A DNA stretch of 64,000 nt from Microcella alkaliphila (lineage in GTDB: Bacteria > Actinomycetota > Actinomycetes > Actinomycetales > Microbacteriaceae): the NCBI RefSeq assembly GCF_004216855.1, contig NZ_SGXT01000013.1:248001-312000 (forward strand), given 5' to 3'. Positions 40,147 to 49,668 of the stretch are shown piece after piece. Within the stretch, counting starts at the first letter, position 1, and every line of letters begins with the position of its first letter. A program made the translations under genes and the position numbers. The notes beneath the pieces were generated by a model, which was given only the letters and a program-made list of their open reading frames with translations, made no database searches and was not told where the DNA came from.

Positions 40147-41226
40147 CTACGCGCGCACGTCCTTCCTCCACGCCCCCTCGTACACGAACGGCGCAAAGCC
40201 GATCGCCTCGTTCACGCTCAGCATGTGCCGGTTCTCCTCCGCGTTGTAGGTCACGATGCGGGGGTGTCCGGGCCGCACCCGTTGCAGGTGCGCGATGTTG
40301 GCGAGTTTCAGCAGCATCCCGAGGCGGTGGCCGCGGTGCTCACGCACCACGATCGTGTCCTCTTGGTCGACCGGGCGGGTGAGGTCGTCGGGGGCGAGCA
40401 GCTCGGTGAAACCGGCAAGACGGCCGCTCGGCACGTGCTCGACGGCGGCGACCAGCGCGGTCGACGGGTTCTCGGCCTCGAGTGCCTCGTCGGCGAGCAG
40501 GCGCTCCACCGTCCACGGGTCCTCGCTCTCCTCGAGCCCGGCAGAGGGCGCATCGGTGCTCATACGGGTCAGCAGGTGCGCGATGTCCTCGCGCCACTCG
40601 GGCGGCGTTGCGTCGGTCCAGGTGTGGATGCGGTACTCGCCGCCCGCCGCATCGCGAGCCTGCGCGCGCATCGCCTCCAGCGAAGCCTCGTCGACCGGAA
40701 GGGGAAGCCAGCTGCCGCGTTCCACCTGCTCGAGCCGATAGCCGAGCGACTGCAGCAGGCGGGTCTCGGGGGTGTCGGCGGCGACGTCGCCGAAGCCCGT
40801 CGGCGCGGCGAGCCGGGGCCCGCCCACACGCCAGCACGAGGCGTAGACGATGAACTTCGTCGCCCGCGCCTGCCGCGCGAGAGCCTCCACGCGCTCCGCG
40901 AGAGCGCGCCCGATTCCGCGGCCCCGAGCATCCGGAACCACCTCGACCGCCAGCCACGCCGTGTCGGCGGCGTCGCCGAGCCGGTGCTCGGCGATTCCGC
41001 GCGCGACGGGGCGTCCGTTGTCACGCGCCAGCAGCATCCGTTTCGGTTCGAATTCCTGCTTCCTCCACCCGGGCAACATCTCCTCCGGAGGGCGCACCTC
41101 GTCGCGGGTGCCCGAGTCGTGCGCCCACACGGCGCTGCGCACATCGATGCAGGAGATGAAGTCGGCGGCGTTCGGCGCGTCGACGCTGTCGGGAATGACC
41201 ACCTCGGTGATCTCTAGGCCGGTCAT
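40147..41226 (-). CDS. GNAT acetyltransferase with two GNAT modules
   Basis: The protein has 359 residues. Two acetyl-CoA-binding motifs are visible: VPDARGRGIGRALAERVEAL near 95 and VREHRGHRLGMLLKLANIAHL near 300. The second is followed by YNAEENRHMLSVNEAIGFAP. Tandem-GNAT proteins of this size include MshD-like enzymes, but the mycothiol synthase signature is not obvious to me. The substrate is unknown. It is transcribed against mutM and divergently from smc. Confidence 0.82.
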   Translation of the reverse strand: MTGLEITEVVIPDSVDAPNAADFISCIDVRSAVWAHDSGTRDEVRPPEEMLPGWRKQEFEPKRMLLARDNGRPVARGIAEHRLGDAADTAWLAVEVVPDARGRGIGRALAERVEALARQARATKFIVYASCWRVGGPRLAAPTGFGDVAADTPETRLLQSLGYRLEQVERGSWLPLPVDEASLEAMRAQARDAAGGEYRIHTWTDATPPEWREDIAHLLTRMSTDAPSAGLEESEDPWTVERLLADEALEAENPSTALVAAVEHVPSGRLAGFTELLAPDDLTRPVDQEDTIVVREHRGHRLGMLLKLANIAHLQRVRPGHPRIVTYNAEENRHMLSVNEAIGFAPFVYEGAWRKDVRA

Positions 41227-41322
41227 GTCTGCTCACTCTCGGTCGGCCAGCCCGCCAGGCTACTCCCGCGCGAGCCGGTACGGTAGGCCTGTCCGCATCC
41301 CCATCCCCGTGAGGCGTCGCCC

Positions 41323-44300
41323 GTGCACCTGAAGTCCTTGACCATCAAGGGGTTCAAGTCGTTCGCCCAGCCGACGACCTTCCACTTCGAACCGGGCGTG
41401 ACCTGCATCGTCGGGCCGAACGGCTCCGGCAAGTCGAACGTCGTCGACGCGCTCGCGTGGGTCATGGGCGAGCAGGGCGCGAAGACGCTGCGCGGCGGCA
41501 AGATGGAGGACGTCATCTTCGCCGGCACCGCCACCCGCGGCCCGCTTGGCCGCGCCGAGGTGCGCCTCACGATCGACAACTCCGACGGGATGCTGCCGAT
41601 CGAATACTCGGAGGTCACGATCTCGCGCACGCTGTTCCGCAACGGCGGCAGCGAGTACGCGATCAACGGCACGGCGTGCCGCCTGCTCGACGTGCAAGAG
41701 CTCCTGAGTGACTCGGGCCTCGGCCGAGAGATGCACGTCATCGTCGGCCAGGGCCAGCTCGACAAGGTTCTACACGCGAGCCCCGAGGAGCGCCGCGGCT
41801 TCATCGAAGAGGCCGCCGGAATCCTGAAGCACCGCCGCCGCAAAGAGAAGACGGTGCGCAAGCTCGAGGCGATGCAGACGAACCTCACCCGCCTGAACGA
41901 CCTGGCGGGCGAGATCCGCCGCCAGTTGACGCCGCTCGGCCGCCAGGCCGAGATCGCGCGCGAGGCGCAGACGATCGCCGCGATCGTTCGGGATGCCCGT
42001 GCCCGCCTCCTCGCCGACGAGGTCGTCAGCATTCGGCGCGCCCTGCACGAGCACCAGCGCACCGAGGCCGAGCGCACGAGCGAGCGCATCGTGGTGCAAG
42101 AGCAGCTGGACCAGGCGCGCCTGCGGGTGCAGCGCATCGAGTCGCAAATGGTGGGCGACGCCGTCGACCAGGCGCGCGGCGTCACCTTCGGGCTCGAGCA
42201 GGTGCAGGAGCGGCTGCGCTCGCTATCGTCGCTCGCCCAGCAGAAGCTCACGCTGCTCAGCCAGCAGGCCGAGTCGCCGGGCGCGCAAACGACCGTCACG
42301 CAGGCGCAGATCGACGAGGCGCTCGCCGAGACTGACGAGCTTGCCGCCGGCGTGGGGGAGGCCGAGCGCCGTGTCGGCGAGGCTGCGGCCCGCACCGCGA
42401 CGGCCCGCGCTGCCCTCGACTCGCTCGACGAGGAGATCGCCGCGCAGTCGGCGCTCGTCTCGCAGCACGACCTCGAACTGCAGAGCCTGTCGGGGCGGGT
42501 CGACGTCGCCCGCTCGACGCTCGCCGCTGCCCGTGGTGAGCTGCTGCGGCAGCAGAACGCGCTCGAGCAGGCCGAGGCCCGCGTCACCCAGACCCGCGCC
42601 GACCTTGCGGCCCTTCCCGAGCTGGAACAGGCCGAGGGTGTCGACGCCGAACTCGACGAGGCGCTCGCCACCGCCGACGCCCGCGTCGCCGAGGTGACCG
42701 CCCGTATTGACGCGGAGCGCGATCAGCTGCACTCCCTCGAGCGGGAACGCGACGCGCTCGCCGCCCGCGTGAGCGCCCTGTCGCAGGCGGTCGACGTCGG
42801 CGACGGCGCCGCAGGACTCGCCGGCAGTGACGGCGTGCGGGGGCTCGTCAGCGACCACCTCCAGGTCACCCCGGGCTACGAGGCGGCCATCGCCGCAGCC
42901 CTCGGCACGCTCGCGGACGCCGTACTCGCTGACGATCTTGACGCGGGCCTCGAGGCCCTGCGCCGCGTGCGCGACGACCAGGGCGGCCGCGTCGAGGTGG
43001 TGCTCGCCGACCTCATCTCGCCCTTCGACCCGACGAGCGGCTTGCAGTCGACCGGCGGCCTCGTGCGCGCATCCGGCGTCGTGACCGCCCCCGACGGCGT
43101 GCTGTCGTTGCTCGCTCACACGCTCGTCGCCGACGATCTTGAGGCCGCCCGCGCCGCGTGGCCCGCGGTCGAGCGACTCGGCTCCGTCACGAGCGTGACC
43201 GTCGTCACGCGCGACGGCGAGGTGCTGTCGCGCGCGGTCCTGCGCGGCGGATCGGGCGCGGGCCGCAGCCGCCTCGAGTTGGCGGCTGAGCGCGACGCCG
43301 CATCCAGCGCCCTCGATGACGTCTCGACCGAGATTGAGCGCGCCCGCGGCGTCCTCGACGACTCGCGCCACGAGTTGGCGGCCGCGAAGGACGAGGCGAC
43401 GGCGGCGCTCGCCGCCGTGCGCGACCAGGATGCTCAGCGCGCGGCACGCAGCGAGCACCTGTCGCGCGCGCGCACGCAGGCGGAGGCCGCCGAGGCCGAA
43501 GCCGAGCGTCTCGCCGCCGGCGTCAACCGTGCCGAGGCGAGTGTGCGGGATGCGGAGGTCGCCGCCTCCGCCGCCCAGCAGGCGCTGGACGAGTTCTCGT
43601 CGCGCCCGCGCCCCATGCTCGACGCGAGCGCCCGCGACGGGCTGGTCGCCGAACTCGACGCGACCCGCGCCGCCGAAGTCGAGCAGCGCATCGCGCTCGA
43701 GACGGCCCGGGAGCGCGTCCGTGCCGCACGCGACGCGGCTGAGCAGCTGCGGCGCCGCCGCGAGGCCGAGCGCGCCGCCGCCGACGAAGCCGCCCGCCGC
43801 GCGGTGCTGCGGCAGCGCCAGGTCGACGCCGCCCGCCGGGTCGCCGCAGCCCTACCCGCCGTGCTCGCTGCCGTCGACCGCTCGGTCGCCGAGGCCCGCG
43901 TTGCCCTGCACGCCCGGGAGGCCGAGCGGGCGCAGCAGAACGACGAGCTCGCCGAGCTGCGCCGCACCGAGGCGGGCCTGCGCGAGCGGCTCACCGGCAT
44001 CACCGAGGGCGTTCACGGACTCGAGCTGCAGATCTACGAGAAGAAGCTGCACCTCTCTCAGTTGCTCGAGCGTGCGGGAGACGAGCTGGGGCTCGTCGAA
44101 GACGTGCTGGTCGCCGAGTACGGGCCCGAGGTGCCGGTGCCCGACGACGACGCGCTGACGAGTGCAGCGCAGGCCGCGGCCGACGCGGTGGCCGCGCAGG
44201 CGGCGGCGCGCATCGACCCCGACGATCCCTTCGCCGAGGCGGAGCCCGAGCCTGCCGACGCGGGCGACGGCGCCGGTGACGGCGCCGATGCTGCTGACGC

Positions 44301-45132
44301 CGCTGCCGAGCGTCGCGTCGCCGAACTCGTTGCGGCGAACGCGGCGTCCACAATTCAGGAAGACGGCGCCGATTCGGCCGCCGGTGACGACGTCGACGGC
44401 TCGCATCCTGAGTTACGAACGCTGCCCGCCGGCTCCGCGCCCTCCGGCAAGCCGTTCGTGCGCGAAGAGCAGCAGGCGCGCCTCGCCCGCGCCGAGCGCA
44501 AGCTCGGCCAGCTCGGCCGCGTGAACCCGCTCGCGCTGGAGGAGTTCGCCGCGCTCGAGCAGCGCCACAAGTTCTTGACCGAGCAGCTGACCGACCTGGC
44601 GAACACGCGCCGCGACCTGCTGTCGATCATCGACGAGCTCGACGAGACGATGCAGCACATCTTCGCGGAGGCCTTCGCCGACACGCAGACCGCCTTCGAT
44701 CAGGTGTTCCCGATCCTGTTCCCGGGGGGCTCGGGAAGCCTCATGCTGACCGACCCCGAGAGCATGCTCACGACGGGTATCGAGGTCGCGGTGAAGCCCG
44801 CCGGCAAGAAGATCGAGCGGCTGAGCCTCCTGTCGGGTGGTGAACGCTCACTCGCGGCCGTTGCCCTATTGATCGCCATTTTCAAGGCTCGCCCCAGCCC
44901 GTTCTACATCATGGACGAGGTCGAGGCCGCCCTCGATGACGCGAACCTCGGGCGGCTGCTCACGATCTTCCGCGACCTGCGCGAGAGCTCGCAGCTGATC
45001 GTCATCACCCACCAGAAGCGCACGATGGAGATCGCGGACGCGCTCTACGGCGTCAGCATGCGCCAAGACGGCGTGAGCGCCGTCGTCGGCCAGCGGGTTG
45101 CTAACCCCGAGGCCGAGGCCGCCGCGAGCTGA
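41323..45132 (+). CDS. smc: Chromosome segregation protein SMC
   Basis: The protein has 1269 residues, somewhat long for bacterial Smc. Walker A GPNGSGKS is at 31-38, the ABC signature LSGGER at 1170-1175, and Walker B ends in Asp1198-Glu1199 (YIMDEVEAALDDAN). Between are two long coiled coils and a hinge around 500-640 (VRGLVSDHLQVTPGYEAAIA). Unusually, residues about 936-1042 form an acidic, Ala/Asp/Glu-rich low-complexity insert in the C-terminal part before the ATPase lobe. It condenses and organises the chromosome with ScpA/ScpB. GTG 41323 begins the MHLKSLTIKGFKSF motif directly. Confidence 0.95.
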   Translation: MHLKSLTIKGFKSFAQPTTFHFEPGVTCIVGPNGSGKSNVVDALAWVMGEQGAKTLRGGKMEDVIFAGTATRGPLGRAEVRLTIDNSDGMLPIEYSEVTISRTLFRNGGSEYAINGTACRLLDVQELLSDSGLGREMHVIVGQGQLDKVLHASPEERRGFIEEAAGILKHRRRKEKTVRKLEAMQTNLTRLNDLAGEIRRQLTPLGRQAEIAREAQTIAAIVRDARARLLADEVVSIRRALHEHQRTEAERTSERIVVQEQLDQARLRVQRIESQMVGDAVDQARGVTFGLEQVQERLRSLSSLAQQKLTLLSQQAESPGAQTTVTQAQIDEALAETDELAAGVGEAERRVGEAAARTATARAALDSLDEEIAAQSALVSQHDLELQSLSGRVDVARSTLAAARGELLRQQNALEQAEARVTQTRADLAALPELEQAEGVDAELDEALATADARVAEVTARIDAERDQLHSLERERDALAARVSALSQAVDVGDGAAGLAGSDGVRGLVSDHLQVTPGYEAAIAAALGTLADAVLADDLDAGLEALRRVRDDQGGRVEVVLADLISPFDPTSGLQSTGGLVRASGVVTAPDGVLSLLAHTLVADDLEAARAAWPAVERLGSVTSVTVVTRDGEVLSRAVLRGGSGAGRSRLELAAERDAASSALDDVSTEIERARGVLDDSRHELAAAKDEATAALAAVRDQDAQRAARSEHLSRARTQAEAAEAEAERLAAGVNRAEASVRDAEVAASAAQQALDEFSSRPRPMLDASARDGLVAELDATRAAEVEQRIALETARERVRAARDAAEQLRRRREAERAAADEAARRAVLRQRQVDAARRVAAALPAVLAAVDRSVAEARVALHAREAERAQQNDELAELRRTEAGLRERLTGITEGVHGLELQIYEKKLHLSQLLERAGDELGLVEDVLVAEYGPEVPVPDDDALTSAAQAAADAVAAQAAARIDPDDPFAEAEPEPADAGDGAGDGADAADAAAERRVAELVAANAASTIQEDGADSAAGDDVDGSHPELRTLPAGSAPSGKPFVREEQQARLARAERKLGQLGRVNPLALEEFAALEQRHKFLTEQLTDLANTRRDLLSIIDELDETMQHIFAEAFADTQTAFDQVFPILFPGGSGSLMLTDPESMLTTGIEVAVKPAGKKIERLSLLSGGERSLAAVALLIAIFKARPSPFYIMDEVEAALDDANLGRLLTIFRDLRESSQLIVITHQKRTMEIADALYGVSMRQDGVSAVVGQRVANPEAEAAAS

Positions 45133-45277
45133 GTACGCTCGCGCGGAAGGCCGCCCCGCGCGCTTCCTGGCACGCGGCAGGGCGCTCCCTCCACGTTGCC
45201 TGCAAAAGAGTGTCTACCCCCTTTCGAGGGTCACCGTGCCTCGTTATCTTTTCGTAACCGATCGAAAGGAGACGCTC

Positions 45278-45454
45278 ATGAAGCGCGCACTTGTGATTCT
45301 CGGAGTTGCCAGCACGTTCGCCCTCGCCGGCTGCGGCGACGGCACCGTCAACCAGGCACCCGTCGACGAGCCGCTGCCGGGTGAGCAGCAGCCCATGCCG
45401 GAAGAGCCGGGTATGCCCGGTGAAGACGGCACGGACGACGACCTGCAGCCGTAG
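45278..45454 (+). CDS. Small lipoprotein
   Basis: The protein has 58 residues. A signal peptide MKRALVILGVASTFALAGC ends in the lipobox with Cys19. The remaining 39 residues are Pro/Glu/Asp-rich (EPLPGEQQPMPEEPG) and probably unstructured. AAAGGAG precedes the ATG. No family is recognised. It might act as a surface spacer or be a relic of a larger lipoprotein. Confidence 0.65.
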   Translation: MKRALVILGVASTFALAGCGDGTVNQAPVDEPLPGEQQPMPEEPGMPGEDGTDDDLQP

Positions 45455-45497
45455 GCGCCCCCGGGGGGGCGTGCGCGACTACGCGTCCCCTTTCGAC

Positions 45498-45531
45498 ACG
45501 CCCCGGTCGGCCTTGCGCGCCGCCGGGGCGT
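45498..45531. terminator. Possible bidirectional terminator
   Basis: ACGCCCCGG (45498-45506) and CCGGGGCGT (45523-45531) form a perfect 9-bp stem between two convergent genes. Neither side has a clear T-tract. Confidence 0.45.
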
Positions 45532-45576
45532 CGTCGTGTCTGCGCGCGTCGGAGCGGAGCGGGGCGGGGCAGCGAG

Positions 45577-46917
45577 CTACTGGTAGACGGTCGGCAGGGC
45601 GGGTTCGCCGGCGCCGAGCCGCAGCCCCTCCGCCGGCAGCTCCGCGATGGCGGCCGCGTGGTGGGCGCGCGCGTGACGCACGCCGTCATGCCCGCGGTAA
45701 CGAGCATCCAGATCGCCGTCGGTGGCGTACGAAATCGTGAGATCGCGGATGCTCGCCCCGGCTTCGCGCAGATCGTCGCGGTCGACGGGCGCATCCGGTA
45801 CGCCGTCTCGCGTCTCGTCGACGATGACCAGTTCGGCACGGGCGACGCCGTCGGCCCCGATGAGTCGCCGGCCGCGCTTCGCGGCGCCCCGCGACACTTT
45901 GCCGGCCGAGGCTTTGGCGACGGGACGCCAGCCGCCCGCCTCCGCGTCCTCCACGGCCACGAGCTTGTACACGAAGCCCGCGGTGGGAGCGCCCGAGCCG
46001 GTGACGAGGGCCGTGCCGACGCCGAACGCGTCGACGGGAGCGCCGCGCAGGGCTGCGATCGTGTACTCGTCGAGGTCGTTCGTCACGGTGATGCGCGTGT
46101 TTACCGCCCCGAGGGAGTCGAGTTGCTCGCGCACCTGCCGCACCAGCTGCGGGAGGTCGCCCGAGTCGAGGCGCACCGCGCCAAGCTCGGTGCCGGCGAC
46201 GCGCACGGCCGTCTCGACACCGCGCTCGACGTCGTACGTGTCGACGAGCAGGGTCGTGCCGGGGCCGAGCGCGGCGACCTGGGCGCGGAACGCCTCCTCC
46301 TCGCTGTCGTGCAACAGGGTGAACGCGTGGGCGGCGGTTCCCATTGTCGGAACGCCCCAGCGCTCGCCCGCGGCGAGGTTCGAGGTGGCGGCGAAGCCGG
46401 CGATGTGGGCGGCGCGGGCGGCGGCGATGGCGGCCTCTTCATGGGTGCGGCGCGATCCCATTTCGCTGAGCGGGGACCCGTCCGCGGCGGCCACCATGCG
46501 CGCGGCGGCGCTCGCGATGGCGCTGTCGTGGTTGAGCGTGCTGAGTGCGAGTGTCTCGAGGGCGACCGCTTCGGCGAAGGTGCCGGTGACGCTCAGGACG
46601 GGAGAGTTGGGGAAGAACAGCTCGCCCTCCGCATACCCCTCGATTGAGCCGCTGAAGGCGCTGTCGTGCAGGCGATCGAGGGTGGCGGTGTTGACGACGC
46701 CCTCGCGGGCCAGCCACTCGACCGTCGCGGCGTCGAAGCGGAAGTCGGCGAGAGCATCCATGAGGCGGCCGGTGCCGGCGACGACGCCGAAACGGCGGCC
46801 GGCCGGCAGGCGCCGCGTGAACACTTCGAAGCGGCACCGGCGGTCGGCGCGACCCGACGCCAGAGCCGCCTCGATCATGGTCAGCTCGTATCGGTCGGTT
46901 CTCAGGGCTGTGGTCAC
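45577..46917 (-). CDS. pncB: Nicotinate phosphoribosyltransferase
   Basis: The protein has 446 residues. It converts nicotinic acid to NAMN in NAD salvage. Motifs fit: LRTDRYELTMIEAAL at the N-terminus, STLNHDSAIASAAARMV, FAATSNLAAGERWGVPTMGT, LDSGDL and DAFGVGTALV. TAACCT 6 nt before the GTG indicates a leaderless start. It is divergent from the photolyase gene, with about 20 nt between the two presumed transcription starts. Confidence 0.93.
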   Translation of the reverse strand: MTTALRTDRYELTMIEAALASGRADRRCRFEVFTRRLPAGRRFGVVAGTGRLMDALADFRFDAATVEWLAREGVVNTATLDRLHDSAFSGSIEGYAEGELFFPNSPVLSVTGTFAEAVALETLALSTLNHDSAIASAAARMVAAADGSPLSEMGSRRTHEEAAIAAARAAHIAGFAATSNLAAGERWGVPTMGTAAHAFTLLHDSEEEAFRAQVAALGPGTTLLVDTYDVERGVETAVRVAGTELGAVRLDSGDLPQLVRQVREQLDSLGAVNTRITVTNDLDEYTIAALRGAPVDAFGVGTALVTGSGAPTAGFVYKLVAVEDAEAGGWRPVAKASAGKVSRGAAKRGRRLIGADGVARAELVIVDETRDGVPDAPVDRDDLREAGASIRDLTISYATDGDLDARYRGHDGVRHARAHHAAAIAELPAEGLRLGAGEPALPTVYQ

Positions 46918-46977
46918 GGGGCCAGGTTACGCTCGCGCCATGATCGACCGGCCAATCTTCGCGCCCGGGGCGCCTAC

Positions 46978-48327
46978 GTGACCGCCCCGACCCGCTGGCT
47001 GACGAGTGAGCAGCTCGGCCCGCACTTCGATGACGGCGGCGAGATCGCGCTCGTCGAGGTGCTCGACCAGTATCGCCGCCGTCCGGTGCACCGGCAGAAG
47101 GCGCATCTGCACCTGAGTGCGCTGCGGCACCGGGCGCGTGAACTGGGCGACCGGGCTCGCGTGCTCCGCGGCAACACGCACCGCGCGGCGCTCAAGGAGG
47201 CGGAGCTCTCCGGCGACCGGCTCGAGACGGTCGGCGCGATTAGCTGGGGCATGCGGCGCCTCGTCGAGGAGCTCGGCGGCACGATGCTCGAGCCCCGCGG
47301 CTTCGTCACCGAGCGGGCCGTGTTCGACGACTGGGCGGCCGGTAAGAGCGCCTCGCAGCTCGTCATGGACCGCTTCTACCGGGAGGTGCGCGAGCGCACC
47401 GGCCTGCTCATGGAGGGCGGCCAGCCCGTCGGCGGCCAGTTCAGCTTCGACGCCGACAACCGCGAGCGCCCGCCGAAGGGCGCGGCCAGCCTCGGCCTGC
47501 CCGAACCGTGGCGGCCGACCGAAGACGACATCGACGCCGCCGTGCGTGTGGATCTCGACCGCCTCGCCGCTTCGGGTGCGAAATTCATCGGCGTGGATGC
47601 GCCGCGCCGATTCGCGGCGACGCGCGAGGAGGCGCTCGCCGCCCTCGACGACTTCATTGAGTCCCGCCTCAACGACTTCGGCCCGTTCGAAGACGCGATG
47701 CTGCGCGGCGACGCGATCATGGCCCACACGCGCCTCAGCGTGCCCATCAACCTGGGCCTGCTGCACCCGCTCGAGGTCGTCGAGCGCGTCGTCGCCGAGT
47801 ATGAGGCGGGCCGCGCCCCACTCAACAGCGTCGAGGGCCTCGTGCGCCAGCTCATCGGCTGGCGCGACTGGGTCTGGCACCTCTACTGGCACCTCGGCCC
47901 CGACTACACGACGAGCAACAATTTTCTGGATGCTCGCACGCCGGTCCCCGAGGACTGGTGGCGGCCGGATCCGTCCGTCGTCGCGGCGGCGTGCCTCTCG
48001 GACACCCTCGACCAGGTGGCGCAGACCGGCTGGACGCACCACATCGTTCGACTGATGGTGCTCGGCAACCACGCGCTGCAGCGCGGCTACGACCCGGCGG
48101 AGCTCACCGCGTGGTTCCGCGACGCGTTCGTCGACGGCACCGCCTGGGTGATGCCGGCGAACGTCGTGGGCATGAGCCAGTTCGCCGACGGGGGAGTCGT
48201 CGCGACAAAGCCGTACGCGTCGGGCGGCGCGTACATCCAAAAGATGAGCGACTACTGCGGCTCGTGCCGCTTCGACCCGAAGAAGCGGCTCGGCGACGAT
48301 GCATGCCCGTTCACCGCCGGGTACTGA
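46978..48327 (+). CDS. Fe-S bacterial photolyase/cryptochrome, C-terminus lost to in-frame TGA
   Basis: The frame has 449 codons from GTG 46978. It belongs to the FeS-BCP group ((6-4) photolyase type): RWLTSEQLGPHFDDGG, LTMEYFYREM-like QLVMDRFYREVRERTG, PLNSVEGLVRQLIGWRDW, HIVRLMVLGNHALQRG, and the cluster region MSDYCGSCRFDPKKRLGDDACPF. The cluster cysteines are kept. The frame stops at TGA 48325-48327 just after CPFTAGY. Family members have Trp next, and the following 42 codons still read as the expected tail, so TGG has become TGA. The product lacks the last ~43 residues; activity is uncertain. A TACGCT box points to a transcript starting at an out-of-frame ATG 46940. Confidence 0.85.
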   Translation: MTAPTRWLTSEQLGPHFDDGGEIALVEVLDQYRRRPVHRQKAHLHLSALRHRARELGDRARVLRGNTHRAALKEAELSGDRLETVGAISWGMRRLVEELGGTMLEPRGFVTERAVFDDWAAGKSASQLVMDRFYREVRERTGLLMEGGQPVGGQFSFDADNRERPPKGAASLGLPEPWRPTEDDIDAAVRVDLDRLAASGAKFIGVDAPRRFAATREEALAALDDFIESRLNDFGPFEDAMLRGDAIMAHTRLSVPINLGLLHPLEVVERVVAEYEAGRAPLNSVEGLVRQLIGWRDWVWHLYWHLGPDYTTSNNFLDARTPVPEDWWRPDPSVVAAACLSDTLDQVAQTGWTHHIVRLMVLGNHALQRGYDPAELTAWFRDAFVDGTAWVMPANVVGMSQFADGGVVATKPYASGGAYIQKMSDYCGSCRFDPKKRLGDDACPFTAGY

Positions 48328-48456
48328 GCGTTCCTCGACCGGGTCGAGCCGCGCATCCGCGGAAACCATCGCATGGCCCAGCCGCTTGCGGACCTGCGCC
48401 GCCTCGCCGACCGCGAGCAGGTCGTTGCGCAGGAGCGCGCCCGCGAGCAGTACTGA
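48328..48456 (+). pseudogene. Stranded C-terminal tail of the photolyase
   Basis: In the same frame after TGA 48325-48327, 42 codons encode AFLDRVEPRIRGNHRMAQPL and ADLRRLADREQVV before a second TGA at 48454-48456. This matches the C-terminal end of FeS-type photolyases (YWDFL..N..NHRLAQP in the well-studied PhrB). No start site for separate translation is visible. Confidence 0.78.
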
Positions 48457-48825
48457 GCCGCGCCGGAGGCTGCGTGCGCGATCACGGCGCTGGCCCGCGC
48501 CCCGTTCCCGTCGCGCCGCCCCCGTGACCCGAACGACCGCGAGGTTGCACTTGTGGTCGTCCGGGCGGCTGCGATTTCGCCACAACTGCACACTCGCCGT
48601 CTTGCGTGCGCCACGGGCTGCGTTCAGTGCGCCAGTCGACGCCTGTCGTGCGCCATATGCATGCGAATGCGCATCTCGGGGCCGAAACGTGTGTGCCGTG
48701 GGAGGCACATACGGAATGCGCGGAGGTCCTCTCCCGTGGCCGCGGCCCCAGCGCTCGCGGGTTGCGGCGAGGCGTGACGCCCGGGGTGCGGAACACGAAT
48801 ACGCCGCGCGCCTAGACTGGGGCGG
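48457..48825. other. Intergenic region with a REP-like palindrome
   Basis: There are 369 bases between the photolyase tail and murI. No gene is supported. It carries the second REP-like palindrome (48539-48597) and, at its end, TAGACT (48813-48818), the -10 box of murI, 7 nt before its GTG. Confidence 0.55.
48539..48597. repeat. REP-like palindrome, copy 2
   Basis: GCGAGGTTGCACTTGTGG (48539-48556) and CCACAACTGCACACTCGC (48580-48597) are imperfect inverted arms around a 23-nt loop. The right arm is identical over 18 bp to 40009-40026, and the total length (59 nt) is the same as copy 1. Confidence 0.75.
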
Positions 48826-49668
48826 GTGAGCAACGCGCCGATCGGAGTCTTCGATTCCGGTGTCGGCGGCCTCACCGTGGCCCGCGCCATCATCGACCAG
48901 CTGCCGGGCGAGCAGATCGTCTACCTCGGCGACACGGCGAACGGTCCCTACGGCCCGCGCCCCATCGCGCAGGTGCGCGAGCACGCCCTCGCCGTCCTTG
49001 ACGAACTCGTCGACCAGGGCGTCAAACTGCTCGTCATCGCGTGCAACACGGCAAGTGCCGCCATGTTTCGGGATGCCCGCGAGCGTTTCGAACAGGGCCA
49101 CGGCATCCCCGTTGTCGAGGTCATCCAGCCCGCCGTGCGCGCCGCCGTGCGCCGCACGCGCACGAAACGCATCGGCGTGATCGGCACCGAGGGAACGATC
49201 CGATCCGGGGCGTACAGCGACGCGTTCGTGGCCGACCCGAGCATCCAACTGACGACCGCCGCCGCCCCGCGCTTCGTCGAATTCGTCGAGGCTGGCATCA
49301 CGACCGGCCCCGAGGTTCTGGCCCTGGCCGAGCAGTACCTGGCGCCGCTGAAAGCCGCCGACATCGACACCCTCGTGCTCGGCTGCACGCACTACCCGCT
49401 GCTCGCCGGCGCGATCCAGTACGTCGTCGGCTCCGACGTCTCGCTCGTGTCGAGCGCGGAGGAGACCGCCTACGACGTCTACCGTCGCCTCGTCGCGCAC
49501 GGCATCGAGGCCACCCGAACGGATGCTCCCACGCACGTCTTCGAGGCCACCGGCGCCGATACCGAACGGTTCCGCGAGCTCGCCCGACGCTTCATCGGCC
49601 CCGCCGTCACGCGCGTCGACCCCTTCCCGACCGGCACGATCCCCCTCCCGAAAGGCCCCACCGCATGA
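48826..49668 (+). CDS. murI: Glutamate racemase
   Basis: The protein has 280 residues. It supplies D-glutamate for peptidoglycan. The two catalytic cysteines are Cys73 ([11 protein letters not shown]) and Cys187 (GCTHYPLL). [14 protein letters not shown] opens the protein. The start is leaderless behind TAGACT. Its stop overlaps the rph ATG as ATGA, and rph overlaps rdgB by one base, giving the operon murI-rph-rdgB. Confidence 0.95.
   Translation: MSNAPIGVFDSGVGGLTVARAIIDQLPGEQIVYLGDTANGPYGPRPIAQVREHALAVLDELVDQGVKLLVIACNTASAAMFRDARERFEQGHGIPVVEVIQPAVRAAVRRTRTKRIGVIGTEGTIRSGAYSDAFVADPSIQLTTAAAPRFVEFVEAGITTGPEVLALAEQYLAPLKAADIDTLVLGCTHYPLLAGAIQYVVGSDVSLVSSAEETAYDVYRRLVAHGIEATRTDAPTHVFEATGADTERFRELARRFIGPAVTRVDPFPTGTIPLPKGPTA

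Noticed and set aside
48325-48327. TGA read as selenocysteine
   Set aside because: The family has Trp here, not Cys; no SECIS-like hairpin is evident just downstream and no selenocysteine genes are in the window. A nonsense change is simpler.
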